Below, piece after piece: positions 38,145 through 47,354 of a stretch of DNA of 64,000 nucleotides. The notes below the pieces were generated by a model. It ran no database searches, was not told where the DNA came from, and saw only the letters and a list, made by a program, of their open reading frames with translations. A program made the position numbers and the translations under genes. The stretch comes from Aquabacterium fontiphilum. Lineage in GTDB: Bacteria > Pseudomonadota > Gammaproteobacteria > Burkholderiales > Burkholderiaceae_C. Numbering within the stretch: position 1 is the first letter of the stretch; every line of letters begins with the position of its first letter. Location: contig NZ_JAAAPN010000001.1 of the NCBI RefSeq assembly GCF_009909205.1, positions 62,001 through 126,000 on the forward strand, given 5' to 3'.

Positions 38145-40238
38145 TCAGCCCCGCTGCCCGAGGAGTTCATCCAGGCAGCGCAGCAGCGCCAGGACGTCCA
38201 GCGGCTTGGTCAGGTAGGCCTTGAAGCCGCGCGCCTTGGCCGTGTGGATGCGGTCGGGCATGGCGTCGGCCGACAGGGCCACGCGCGGCACGTCGGCCAG
38301 TCCGGGCACACGCGTGAGCGCATCGGCCAGATCCAGCCCACTCATGTCGCCCAGGTGCATGTCGATGAGCAGCAGGTCGGGTGGCGTGCGCCGTGCCAAG
38401 GTCAGGGCGCGCTCGCCGTTGGTGGCCACCAGCAGGCGCCAGTGCGGGCGCAGTTTCAGCACCTCGTGCACCAGCATCACGTTGACTTCGTTGTCTTCGG
38501 CGTACAGGATGGTGGCCGCCTGCTGGGCTGCCGGGGTGGCGTCGTGCAGCGGCACGTGGTCAGAGGGCTGGGGCGCGTCGGCCGCCTGGGGCAGATTCAG
38601 CGTGAAGGTGCTGCCCACCCCGGGCTGGCTCTGCACGGCCACCTCGCTGTGCATCAGCGTCAGCAGGCGCTGTACGATCACCAGGCCGATGCCGGTGCCT
38701 TCAATGGCCGTGCGTTCGGCGCCCAGCCGGTTGAAGGGCTCGAAGAGTTGTGCCAGTTGCTCGGGCCGCATGCCAATGCCGGTGTCGGCCACGCTCAGCC
38801 GTATGCGTGCGCCCTGGTCGGTCTGTGTGCTGCTGCCGGTCAGGCGCACCGCGCCGCCAGGCTGGTTGTACTTGATGGCGTTGCTCAGCAGGTTGACCAG
38901 CACCTGCCGCAGCCGCACCCGATCGGCCTGGGCGTACAGGTGGTCGGCCAGCGCGCTGGCATCGAGCTGCACATGGGCCTGGCGTGCCTGCGGCTCGACG
39001 AGGGCCAAGGCTTCGTCGACCACGCTGCGCACGTCGACCGGCTCGATGGACAAGGGCAGGTCGCCGGCTTCGATGCGCGACAGGTCGAGCACATCGCCCA
39101 GCATCGACAGCAGATGCTTGCCGGCTTTCTCAATCAACTGCACACGGCCACGCTGTTCGGCGCCAAACAGGCCGCTGCGGTCCATCAGCAGCAACTGCGC
39201 GAAGCCGATGACGGCGTTCAGCGGCGTGCGCAACTCATGGCTCATGCGCGAGAGGAACTCGCTCTTGGCCTGGTTGGCGCGTTGGGCGGCCTCGGCCGAG
39301 ATGACGGCGTCCGCGTAGAGCTTTTGCTCGGTCACATCCTGAACGTAGCCGTACCAGGCGGTGTATCCCTCGGTGCCTTCTCGCTGGCCGATGGACTGGC
39401 CCGCCATCCAGCGCACGCCCTTGCCAGGCAGGCAGACCCGGTACTCGTAGCGCTGCAGCTCACCGGGCTGCTCGCAGACCAGCCGGCTCAGCCGCTGGAT
39501 CTCGGGCAAATCGTCCGGGTGGATGCGTTCGTGGTGCGAGGCCCAGGTCCATTGGTCTGCGGCGATGTCGTCAAGTGCGTACAGCTCGCGCGCGCGCTCG
39601 CTCACGTAGGCCAGCTCGGCGCGGCCGTCGGGCGCCACCATGACCTTGAACAGCACACCAGGCAGGTTGCGGCTGAGGCTCTTGAGCATGGCATCGCGGG
39701 CTTCCAGGCGCCGTGCCAGGCGCTTGCGCTCGGTGATGTCCTGGATCACGCCGTACCAGATGCGGTGGCCGTTCTCGGTGCGCTGCAGGCCGAGCTGCAG
39801 CCACACCCAGGAGTGGTGGCCATCGCGGCGCTGAATGCGGAACTCGCCGGTCAACTGCCCCGATCCGGCATTGGCGTCGGCTTCAAGCGCGGCAATCTTG
39901 GGCAGGTCTTCCGGGTGCAGGCGCTGGACGATGGCTTGGAACAGCGCCTCTGGTTGCAACAGCAGGGCGGGGTCGAGATCAAACAGCGTGGCCAACCCGT
40001 CGCTGGCAAATGGGATCACGCGGGTGCCGTCGGGCGCCCGGTCGAGGATCAGCAGCGCACCCGGCACGTGGTGGCTGAAGCCCGTGAGCACGCTGTCGCG
40101 CTCGGCAAGCGCCGCCCGCAGGCGGGTGATCTCGGCCTCGCCGGCCACCACCGCCGCGCGCAGCCGAGCCAGCTCGGACGCCGCGTCGTCGTCAGGCTGG
40201 GCAGGATGCGGTCCGGAAGGTACAGCAGTGGGCTCCAT
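38145..40238 (-). CDS. PAS-containing hybrid histidine kinase, 697 aa
   Basis: No membrane span is seen, so it is a cytoplasmic sensor. A short coiled coil (about 25-55) is followed by three PAS/PAC regions, HisKA with His about residue 333 in SHELRTPLNA, HATPase_c (NLLSNAIKYN, GTGIGLVIVQR) and a C-terminal receiver with DMHLGDMSG and the conserved Lys in TKPLD. The start at 40238 is the last plausible one and has a poor ribosome-binding site. It lies between parA and parB on the opposite strand. The kinase at 42521-44089 is a close paralogue in its HisKA to REC part. Confidence 0.9.
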   Translation of the reverse strand: MEPTAVPSGPHPAQPDDDAASELARLRAAVVAGEAEITRLRAALAERDSVLTGFSHHVPGALLILDRAPDGTRVIPFASDGLATLFDLDPALLLQPEALFQAIVQRLHPEDLPKIAALEADANAGSGQLTGEFRIQRRDGHHSWVWLQLGLQRTENGHRIWYGVIQDITERKRLARRLEARDAMLKSLSRNLPGVLFKVMVAPDGRAELAYVSERARELYALDDIAADQWTWASHHERIHPDDLPEIQRLSRLVCEQPGELQRYEYRVCLPGKGVRWMAGQSIGQREGTEGYTAWYGYVQDVTEQKLYADAVISAEAAQRANQAKSEFLSRMSHELRTPLNAVIGFAQLLLMDRSGLFGAEQRGRVQLIEKAGKHLLSMLGDVLDLSRIEAGDLPLSIEPVDVRSVVDEALALVEPQARQAHVQLDASALADHLYAQADRVRLRQVLVNLLSNAIKYNQPGGAVRLTGSSTQTDQGARIRLSVADTGIGMRPEQLAQLFEPFNRLGAERTAIEGTGIGLVIVQRLLTLMHSEVAVQSQPGVGSTFTLNLPQAADAPQPSDHVPLHDATPAAQQAATILYAEDNEVNVMLVHEVLKLRPHWRLLVATNGERALTLARRTPPDLLLIDMHLGDMSGLDLADALTRVPGLADVPRVALSADAMPDRIHTAKARGFKAYLTKPLDVLALLRCLDELLGQRG

Positions 40239-40299
40239 CAACTTCAGATTATCGAGCCGGGCTGGTCCGGAAGGAATGGTTGCGGCGACAATGCGGCCC

Positions 40300-41202
40300 A
40301 TGGCGACGAAAAAATCCAAAGGTTTGGGCATGGGCCTGGAGGCCCTTTTGGGCCCCAAGGTCAGTGATACCCCGCGGTCGGCGGCCGAGGGCGCGCCGTC
40401 GGTGCTGCGCTTGGATGTGTTGCAGCCCGGCAAGTACCAGCCGCGCACGCGCATGGACGAGGGCTCGCTCTACGAGCTGGCCGAGAGCATCAAGTCGCAG
40501 GGCATCATGCAGCCCATCCTCGTGCGCCCCGTCGGCGGTGGCAAGTACGAGATCATTGCCGGCGAGCGCCGCTCGCGTGCGGCCCGGCTGGCGGGCCTCA
40601 GCGAGGTGCCGGTGCTGGTGAAAGACGTGCCTGATGAGGCCGCTGCCGCCATGGCGCTCATCGAGAACATCCAGCGCGAGGACCTCAACCCGCTCGAAGA
40701 GGCCCAGGGCCTGCAGCGCCTGACCACCGAATTCGGTCTGACGCACGAGCAGGCCGCCCAGGCGGTGGGGCGCTCGCGCAGCGCGGCCACCAACCTGCTG
40801 CGCCTGCTGAACCTGGCCGAGCCCGTGCAGGGCATGCTGATGGCCGGCGACCTCGACATGGGCCATGCGCGGGCGCTGCTGCCGCTGGACAAGGCCTTGC
40901 AGATCACCACGGCCAACGAGGTGGCGGCGCGCAAGCTCAATGTGCGCGAGACCGAAAAGCTCGTGGCGCGCACGCAGGGCATGGGCCGCCAGACGCCGCT
41001 GTTGCGCGTCAAACAAGAAAAGTCTCGCGACCTGCAGCGCATCGAAGAGGCGCTGTCTGACCTGTTGACCGCGCCGGTGCAGATCCATGTGCGCAAGCGC
41101 ACCAAGCGCGGCGAACAAGGCGAGGTCACCATTGCCTTCGGCAGCCTGGACGAGCTCAACGGTCTGATCGACAAGCTGCGGGGCGGCCGCGGCGAGGCGT
41201 AA
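40300..41202 (+). CDS. parB: Chromosome partitioning protein ParB, 300 aa
   Basis: ParB binds parS, spreads by CTP-driven clamping and loads SMC. Seen: the N-terminal GLGMGLEALLG, the CTPase box I (GIMQPILVRP), box II GERRSRAARLAG with the GERR motif, the ENIQREDLNPLEEAQGL box and the helix-turn-helix (LTHEQAAQAVGRSRSAATNL). The C-terminal dimer domain is present. The ATG at 40300 is preferred; another lies 9 bases upstream. Its gene is 62 bp from the divergent kinase start, so it needs its own promoter. Confidence 0.97.
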   Translation: MATKKSKGLGMGLEALLGPKVSDTPRSAAEGAPSVLRLDVLQPGKYQPRTRMDEGSLYELAESIKSQGIMQPILVRPVGGGKYEIIAGERRSRAARLAGLSEVPVLVKDVPDEAAAAMALIENIQREDLNPLEEAQGLQRLTTEFGLTHEQAAQAVGRSRSAATNLLRLLNLAEPVQGMLMAGDLDMGHARALLPLDKALQITTANEVAARKLNVRETEKLVARTQGMGRQTPLLRVKQEKSRDLQRIEEALSDLLTAPVQIHVRKRTKRGEQGEVTIAFGSLDELNGLIDKLRGGRGEA

Positions 41203-41207
41203 GCCCG

Positions 41208-41963
41208 GTGCGGCTGTGGCCCTTGCCCTGGCCGCTCCCGGCGGCCCTGACCTGGCTGCTGGCCTGGGCGTTGGCCTGGGTGCTGCATCAGGCGGGTGCC
41301 CCGGGCTGGGCGGTGTGGGCGCTGCCGGCCGCGGGCGCGGCGCTGCTGGCGCTGATGCCGGCGGTGGCGGCCACCCGGTGGCGCCAGGTGTTCGTGGCGG
41401 CTGGCTTTCCGGTCAGCGCGCTGGCGCTGGGGCAGGCCGCGGCGCTGCCGGCCTGGTTGTGGCTGGTGCCCCTGGCCGTGTTGCTGCTGGCCTATCCACG
41501 GCAGGCCTGGCGCGATGCGCCGGTCTTTCCCACGCCGGCGGGCGCATTGCGCGCGCTGCCGGCGCATGTGGCCCTGCCGCCGGGCGCGGCCATCCACGAT
41601 GCTGGCTGCGGCCTGGGCGATGGCCTGAAGGCGCTGCGCGAGGCCTACCCGACTGCGCAACTCAGTGGCATCGAGTGGAGCTGGCTGTGGTGGGCGGTGG
41701 CCCGGCTGCGCTGCCCCTGGGCCCGCGTGCAGCGCGGCGACATGTGGGCGGTGGACTGGTCGGCCTTCGAGATGGTCTATCTGTTTCAGCGCCCCGAGAG
41801 CATGCCGCGGGCGCTCGAAAAAGCCCGGCGCGAGATGCGGCCGGGCACCTGGCTGGTCAGCCTGGAGTTCGAAGGGCGCGATGCCCAGGGCCATGCCCAC
41901 GCGCCGCATGTGGTGCTGACGCTGCCTGGCGGGCGGCCGGTGTGGGTCTACCGTCTACACTGA
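41208..41963 (+). CDS. Membrane-anchored class I SAM-methyltransferase, 251 aa
   Basis: About three hydrophobic spans (residues 8-30, 35-55, 65-95) precede a Rossmann methyltransferase domain with IHDAGCGLGDGLKALRE (motif I), LSGIEWSW and a late VYLFQRPESM. The product is probably an inner-membrane enzyme; the substrate is unknown. It begins at GTG six bases after the parB stop, so it is likely in the parB operon. The flavin reductase gene follows by 21 bp. Confidence 0.78.
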   Translation: MRLWPLPWPLPAALTWLLAWALAWVLHQAGAPGWAVWALPAAGAALLALMPAVAATRWRQVFVAAGFPVSALALGQAAALPAWLWLVPLAVLLLAYPRQAWRDAPVFPTPAGALRALPAHVALPPGAAIHDAGCGLGDGLKALREAYPTAQLSGIEWSWLWWAVARLRCPWARVQRGDMWAVDWSAFEMVYLFQRPESMPRALEKARREMRPGTWLVSLEFEGRDAQGHAHAPHVVLTLPGGRPVWVYRLH

Positions 41964-41984
41964 GCGCTTGCTCTCTGGATTGCC

Positions 41985-42500
41985 ATGCCTGATCTGCCCG
42001 CCGCCCCCTCGTCCGCGCCCCCGTTTTCTGCCGAGGACTTCCGCGCCGCGCTGGGCCAGTTCACCACCGGTGTCACCATCGTCACGGCGCGCACCCCCGA
42101 TGGACGGCTGGTCGGGTTGACAGCCAACTCATTCAACTCGGTGTCGCTGGCGCCGCCGCTGGTGCTGTGGAGCCTGGCGCGTCAGTCCACCTCGATGCCG
42201 GGCTTTCTCTCGGCCACCCACTACGCCATCAATGTGCTGGCCGGTGACCAGCGCCTGCTGGCGGAGCGCTTCGCCCGCAAGGGCATCGACCGCTTTGAAG
42301 GCACGCCGTGGCGGCCAGGCCTGACCGGCGCGCCCGTGATCGATGGCGCCGTGGCTGTCTTCGAGTGCAGCCACCGTAGCCAGCATGACGAGGGCGACCA
42401 CGTCATCTTCGTGGGGCAGGTGGCCCATTGCCGCCGACGCATTGGTGCCACGCCGCTGGTGTTCCACGGCGGGCGCTTCTTTCCCGATCTGCCGATCTGA
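41985..42500 (+). CDS. Flavin reductase-like protein, 171 aa
   Basis: The split-barrel FMN-binding fold is seen in LGQFTTGVTIVTA, SFNSVSLAPPLVLW and YAINVLAGDQRLLAERF, with the final VIFVGQV. Such proteins supply reduced flavin to a partner monooxygenase, or act as NAD(P)H:flavin oxidoreductases. The length is standard. No monooxygenase partner is nearby, so the specific role is open. It converges on the kinase at 42521. Confidence 0.88.
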   Translation: MPDLPAAPSSAPPFSAEDFRAALGQFTTGVTIVTARTPDGRLVGLTANSFNSVSLAPPLVLWSLARQSTSMPGFLSATHYAINVLAGDQRLLAERFARKGIDRFEGTPWRPGLTGAPVIDGAVAVFECSHRSQHDEGDHVIFVGQVAHCRRRIGATPLVFHGGRFFPDLPI

Positions 42501-42520
42501 GCGCCTGCAGGGCCGGCTCG

Positions 42521-44089
42521 TCAGCCGGGCGCCACGAGCTCGCCCCGGGCGCAGCGATCCAGCAGCCGCAGCAGCCGGCTGACGTCCAGCGGCTTGCTCA
42601 GGTAGGCGACGAAGCCGCGCTGCTGGGCGGCGTGGATCTGATCGGGCATCACGTCGGCCGACAGCGCCACGCGGGGGATGTCGCTGGTGGCCGGATGGGC
42701 CGACAGCGAATCGGAGACATCCAGCCCGGTCATGTCGCCCAGGTGCATGTCAAGCAGCAGCAGGTCGGGCGGCTGCGTCATGGCCCGTGTGATGGCCTCC
42801 TCACCCGAGGTGGCGACGTCCAGCGCCCATTGGGGCCGCATGCGCAAGACCTGACGCACCAGCTCGACATTGACCGGGTTGTCTTCGGCGTACAGCACGT
42901 GCAGCGTGCGGCTGCCGAGGTCGTCGAGCGCGCCGAAGCCTGAGCGCGTGGTGCGGCCGCCCTCGGGCTCTTCCTCGGCCTCTGACCGCGCCAGCGGCAG
43001 CCACACGCGAAAGGTGGAACCCACCTCCGGTGTGCTGCTGACCTCGACCCGCCCGTTCATCAACTCGACCAGGCGGCGCACGATGACCAGCCCGATGCCG
43101 GTGCCTTCGATGGTCGTGCGCTCGGCGCCCAGGCGGTTGAAGGGCTCGAACAGGTGGGCCTGCTGCGTGGGCGTGAGGCCGCGGCCTGTGTCGGTCACGG
43201 CGAACACGACGGCCTCATCCACCTGCTGCGCCTCGATCAGCACCCGGCCGCCGGGGCGGTTGTACTTGATGGCGTTGCTCAGCAGGTTGAGCAGCACCTG
43301 GCGCAGGCGGACCTGGTCGGCCACCACCAGCCAGTCAGGCTGGGCCGGCGTGGCGCGCAGCGACAGGTGCGCCTCCGCTGCCTGGTTCGAGACCAGGGCC
43401 ACGGCCTCGTCGAGCGCCTGGGCCACGGCCACGGGCTTGAGCGTCATCGGCAGGCTGCCGGCTTCGATGCGCGACAGATCCAGCACATCGGTGAGCATGG
43501 CCAGCAGGTGGGCGCCAGCGCGCTCAATGTGGTCCACCTTCTGGCGCTGCACGTCGGTCAGCGGGTAGCGCGGGTCGACGCGCAGCAGTTGGGCAAAGCC
43601 CAGCATGGCGTTGAGGGGCGTGCGCAGCTCGTGGCTCATGCGCGAGAGGAACTCGGTCTTGGCCTTGCTCGCCCGCTCGGCCGCCTGGGCCGCGGCCATG
43701 GCTTCCTGGGTCTGGCGGCGATGGCCGATGTCTTCGGCCACGGCCACGAACTGCCTGGGCTGGCCGGCCTCGTCGCGCCAGACACTGAGATTGAGTGCCA
43801 CCCAGACGACATGGCCATCGGGCCGCACGCAGCGCAGTTCGACGCTGCCGGGGCAGGGCGATCCGGTGGCCCGCGCCATGTCCATCTGGGCCTGGGTCAG
43901 CGGCCAGTCATCGGGGTGGACGAGGTCCTGTGCCAGCAGGCCGACCAGGTCGACCGCATGGCGGCCGGCGATGGCCGCAAAACGCGGGTTGACTTCGAGA
44001 AAGCGTCCCTCAAGCGACAGACGAGCCAGGCCAGACCCGGCCTGTTCGAAGATCTGGCGATAGGGCGCGTCGTGGGACGGGCTGTGCAT
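42521..44089 (-). CDS. PAS-containing hybrid histidine kinase, 522 aa
   Basis: One PAS domain (about 10-125), HisKA with His about residue 151 in SHELRTPLNA, HATPase_c (NLLSNAIKYNRPGG, GTGIGLVIVRR) and a C-terminal receiver with DMHLGDMTG and SKPLDV. No membrane span. It matches the kinase at 38145-40238 nearly motif for motif, but has one PAS instead of three. There is no HPt, so output to a separate protein is needed. The ATG at 44089 is chosen over a weaker one 27 bases upstream. Confidence 0.9.
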   Translation of the reverse strand: MHSPSHDAPYRQIFEQAGSGLARLSLEGRFLEVNPRFAAIAGRHAVDLVGLLAQDLVHPDDWPLTQAQMDMARATGSPCPGSVELRCVRPDGHVVWVALNLSVWRDEAGQPRQFVAVAEDIGHRRQTQEAMAAAQAAERASKAKTEFLSRMSHELRTPLNAMLGFAQLLRVDPRYPLTDVQRQKVDHIERAGAHLLAMLTDVLDLSRIEAGSLPMTLKPVAVAQALDEAVALVSNQAAEAHLSLRATPAQPDWLVVADQVRLRQVLLNLLSNAIKYNRPGGRVLIEAQQVDEAVVFAVTDTGRGLTPTQQAHLFEPFNRLGAERTTIEGTGIGLVIVRRLVELMNGRVEVSSTPEVGSTFRVWLPLARSEAEEEPEGGRTTRSGFGALDDLGSRTLHVLYAEDNPVNVELVRQVLRMRPQWALDVATSGEEAITRAMTQPPDLLLLDMHLGDMTGLDVSDSLSAHPATSDIPRVALSADVMPDQIHAAQQRGFVAYLSKPLDVSRLLRLLDRCARGELVAPG

Positions 44090-44210
44090 GATCAAATGGG
44101 CTGCGGTGCGCCACACCTCTCATTCCGGCTGGCACCTGTGTGCGGCGCTTTCACCAGACGACTCCCTGTGCATCCGGAGGTGGCGCGCCCCGGGCTGTCG
44201 TGAAACTGTC

Positions 44211-45386
44211 TCACACTTGGCCGGTTTCGGCCAGTTCCCCCTGCATGGTCGGCCGGGTGGCCGAGGGGGCGGGCAACACCACCGTGCGGTTGCGCCCGGC
44301 GGCCTTGGCCTCGTAGAGGCCCCGATCGGCCCGCTCCAGGGTTTCATGCAAGGGCTCGCCGAGCGGGTGAGCCGTCACACCGGCCGAGAAGGTCACATGG
44401 ATGCCTGCAGGCCAGTGGGCGGCCGCGGCTGCTCGGCGTAGCCGGTCCAGCGCGGCCTCGACGCCCGGGGTGCCGGGATCGGGTGCGGTGAACATCAGCA
44501 GAAACTCTTCGCCACCCCAGCGCGCCAGCGTGTCGGTCTGCCGCATGACCTCGCCGGCCACGCGCGCGAAAGTGCCCAGCACCTGGTCACCCGCCTGATG
44601 GCCCAGCCGGTCGTTGATCTGCTTGAAGTGGTCCAGGTCGATGATGGCCAGGCAGAAACCCTCGCCGCTGCGTTGCTGACGCAACGCTTGCTGCTCCACC
44701 AGCGCCTGCATGTGGCGCCTGTTGTACAGGCCAGTGAGCTCGTCGCGCATGGCCACCTGCTCCAGCCGGGCCAGGGCCTCGCGCAGCGCCTGCTTGCGCT
44801 GCACCAGCCGTTCGCGCACTTGCGCCACGTAGAAGGCCACGGCCGACAGCGCCGGCAAGGTGCAGGCGGTCAGCACGAACTTGATGAACTCCAGCCGGGC
44901 GTCGAACAGGTCGGGGTGCTGCCAGACCATGGCGGTCATCACCACGCCCAGCCCGAGCACGGTGAACACGCCCATGATCACCACCTGGCGCGCGCTCAGC
45001 GTGAACATGCCGAAGACCAGCACCAGCGACACCAGCATCAGCACCGAACTGCGAACCGGCCCGGTGATCACATAGGCAAACAGGATGGCCACGATGGCGT
45101 AGAGGCACTGGGGCAGGTCCATGCCGGGGTTGCCCAGCCTGGAAGACAGGTCGGTGCGCACCAACAGGTAGAAGGTGGGCATGCCGACCCAGATGTAGGC
45201 CATCAGCACCCAGCCCCAACCCTGTTCGACCAGCCCGATGTCCATGCCGTAGGCCAGCAGCATCGAGCTGATCACATAGCCGTACACCGCGATCATGCTC
45301 AGCTTGACGCGGCCACGGAGCTTGGGCTCGGTGCCCAGCACGAGATCGAGCAGGCGGCGCCAGGGCCGCTTCCAGGTCATGTTCAC
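44211..45386 (-). CDS. GGDEF diguanylate cyclase with membrane N-terminus, 391 aa
   Basis: About six hydrophobic spans (residues 30-190) are followed by a short coil and a GGDEF domain with the catalytic RWGGEEFLLM (active GG-E-E-F form), the metal Asp in IIDLDHFKQIND and a final GLYEAKAAGRNRT. It is expected to make c-di-GMP. No RxxD-type I-site was located with certainty. It starts with GTG overlapping the stop of the second cyclase by four bases; an ATG two codons in is possible. Confidence 0.92.
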   Translation of the reverse strand: MNMTWKRPWRRLLDLVLGTEPKLRGRVKLSMIAVYGYVISSMLLAYGMDIGLVEQGWGWVLMAYIWVGMPTFYLLVRTDLSSRLGNPGMDLPQCLYAIVAILFAYVITGPVRSSVLMLVSLVLVFGMFTLSARQVVIMGVFTVLGLGVVMTAMVWQHPDLFDARLEFIKFVLTACTLPALSAVAFYVAQVRERLVQRKQALREALARLEQVAMRDELTGLYNRRHMQALVEQQALRQQRSGEGFCLAIIDLDHFKQINDRLGHQAGDQVLGTFARVAGEVMRQTDTLARWGGEEFLLMFTAPDPGTPGVEAALDRLRRAAAAAHWPAGIHVTFSAGVTAHPLGEPLHETLERADRGLYEAKAAGRNRTVVLPAPSATRPTMQGELAETGQV

Positions 45387-46558
45387 GAGGGCAGGGCCGC
45401 CTCGGCGTTGGAATGGGCGGCGGGGTTGTCGGCACTGGATCGTGTGGCATCGATCACCGTGCGGTTGCGGCCGTCGCGCTTGGCCCGGTAAAGCGCCTTG
45501 TCGGCGCGGTCAATGCATTGGTCCAGCGATTCGTGGTCGTCATAGGCCGTCAGGCCGGCCGAGAAGGTGACCTTGAGTTGCGGCATGGCAGGCACCAGCA
45601 CAGCCTCGGCCAGCGCGGCTCGGGCGCGTTCCAGACCGATGTTGGCCAGTTCGGGCGCCGTGTCGTTGAGCAGCAGCAGAAACTCTTCACCGCCCCAGCG
45701 CGCCACCACATCGGTTTCGCGCAGCGCGCGCTGCAGCACCTGGGCAAAGTGGCGCAGCACCTCGTCGCCCACGTTGTGGCCATGGGTGTCGTTGATGCGC
45801 TTGAAGTGGTCGATGTCCACCACGGCCAGGCAGAAACGGTGGTGGCCCGAGCGGATCAGGCGCTTCTGGTGCTGGCCCAGCACCTCCATCATGTGGCGGC
45901 GGTTGATCAGGCCGGTGAGTTCGTCGCGCGTGGCCAGGATCTGAATGCGGGTCAGCGCCTGGGCCAGCTCGTCTTTCTGCTTCTGCAGGCGCGACCTCAG
46001 GCTGCTGAGCTGGGCGGCCAGCGACGAGATCGTGGGCACGATGGCGGCCGTCAGCACGAAGTGGGCGATTTCAAGCTTCCAGGGGTAGTGAACCGGATCG
46101 GTCTGGGTCTTGTACAGGATGATCAGGCCCATCAGCACCACGGTGTAGGCGCCGGCGATGCGGGCGCCCTTGGGCTTCATGTTGAAGATGCCGAAGACCA
46201 GTACCAGCGCCAGCAGCATCAGCGTGGAACCATGGACCGGGCCGGTGACCGCATAGGCGCCACCGATGATGGTCAGCGCTGACAGGATCTGCGGCAGGGT
46301 CATCGCCGGGTCGGCGTAGCGCTGGTTGGCGCCCGAGCGCAAAAACCCGTACCAGAACAGGCAGTTGACGACGATGATCCCGCTCAGGCGCCAGACATCG
46401 TCAAAATCCATGAAGCCGATCCACGCCGCATACAGCTGCAACAGACAGCAGGCCACGAACACATTGGCCGCCAACAGCGAGCGCGTGATGCGCAGGCGTT
46501 GCTTGGGGTCGCGGCTCAGCAGCGCGTCCAGCAGGCGGGGGAGGAGGCGGGTCGACAT
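45383..46558 (-). CDS. GGDEF diguanylate cyclase with membrane N-terminus, 391 aa
   Basis: Same architecture and same length as the downstream neighbour: hydrophobic spans in residues 25-190, a coil, then GGDEF with RWGGEEFLLL and VVDIDHFKRIND. The matching layouts, the shared phrase YAVTGPVHGSTLM versus YVITGPVRSSVLM and the 4-bp coupling make a tandem duplication likely. It is the promoter-proximal gene of the pair. Confidence 0.92.
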   Translation of the reverse strand: MSTRLLPRLLDALLSRDPKQRLRITRSLLAANVFVACCLLQLYAAWIGFMDFDDVWRLSGIIVVNCLFWYGFLRSGANQRYADPAMTLPQILSALTIIGGAYAVTGPVHGSTLMLLALVLVFGIFNMKPKGARIAGAYTVVLMGLIILYKTQTDPVHYPWKLEIAHFVLTAAIVPTISSLAAQLSSLRSRLQKQKDELAQALTRIQILATRDELTGLINRRHMMEVLGQHQKRLIRSGHHRFCLAVVDIDHFKRINDTHGHNVGDEVLRHFAQVLQRALRETDVVARWGGEEFLLLLNDTAPELANIGLERARAALAEAVLVPAMPQLKVTFSAGLTAYDDHESLDQCIDRADKALYRAKRDGRNRTVIDATRSSADNPAAHSNAEAALPS

Positions 46559-46751
46559 GACAGCTTGGTGACAACTTGTCCCACTATCGGACGTTCTGCT
46601 TCATCCTTGAGCCCGTTTGCGCACGATCGCCCCTGAGGCTTTGCGCCTGCGCTCAAATTCTTTGAACGATGGCGTGAAGGCAGCGCAACGTGTTTCACAG
46701 GATGAACGGTACGCTGACATCATCGGCACATCGCCTCCAGGAGGAACGGTC

Positions 46752-47315
46752 ATGAAACACGGTGAAAGCCCGGCAGACCCACGTTACAGCACCCCTGCAA
46801 TCGTCTTGCACTGGGTGCTGGCGCTGGGCATCGTGGGCGCCTTCGCCATGGGCTGGTACCTCAGCGAGCAGCCGTTTTCGCTGTCCAAGCTCAAGCTGAT
46901 CAACTGGCACAAGTGGGCGGGCATCACCATTCTGGCTCTGTCGGTGCTGCGCCTGTTGTGGCGCCTCACGCACCGGCCGCCGGCCTTGCCAGCCCGGGTG
47001 GTGGGTGCCATGCCCCGCTGGCAGCAGGCCGCACACCACGGGGTGCACCACCTGCTGTATGGGCTGTTCTTTGCCGTGCCGTTGCTGGGCTGGGCCGCCA
47101 GTTCAGCCAAGGGCTTTCCCATCGTGTGGTTTGGCGTGCTGCCGCTGCCCGACTGGGTGGGCGTCGATCAGGAACTCGGCAAGACCTTGCAGGGTCTGCA
47201 TGCATGGGCCGCATGGGGGCTGATCGCGCTGGCGGGCCTGCACGTCGCCGCGGCGCTCAAGCACCAACTGGTCGACCGTGACGGGCTGATGGCCCGCATG
47301 CTGCCCCGGCGCTGA
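46752..47315 (+). CDS. Cytochrome b561 family protein, 187 aa
   Basis: Four membrane spans with paired His are seen: IVLHWVLALGIVGAFAM, INWHKWAGITILALSVLRLLWR, AHHGVHHLLYGLFFAVPLLGW and GLHAWAAWGLIALAGLHVAAALKHQ. This fits the bacterial b561 (CybB/YceJ) type, a diheme electron carrier of the inner membrane that reoxidises ubiquinol. The start has AGGAGG 7 bases upstream. Two YceI genes follow, the same partnership as E. coli yceJ-yceI. Confidence 0.93.
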   Translation: MKHGESPADPRYSTPAIVLHWVLALGIVGAFAMGWYLSEQPFSLSKLKLINWHKWAGITILALSVLRLLWRLTHRPPALPARVVGAMPRWQQAAHHGVHHLLYGLFFAVPLLGWAASSAKGFPIVWFGVLPLPDWVGVDQELGKTLQGLHAWAAWGLIALAGLHVAAALKHQLVDRDGLMARMLPRR

Positions 47316-47354
47316 GCGGCCGCCGCCACCCGTACATCACGCGAAAGACTGTCC

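Noticed and set aside
46700-46715. Possible fourth parS (GTTTCACAGGATGAAC)
   Set aside because: Only one half matches; the CACGTG core is lost.
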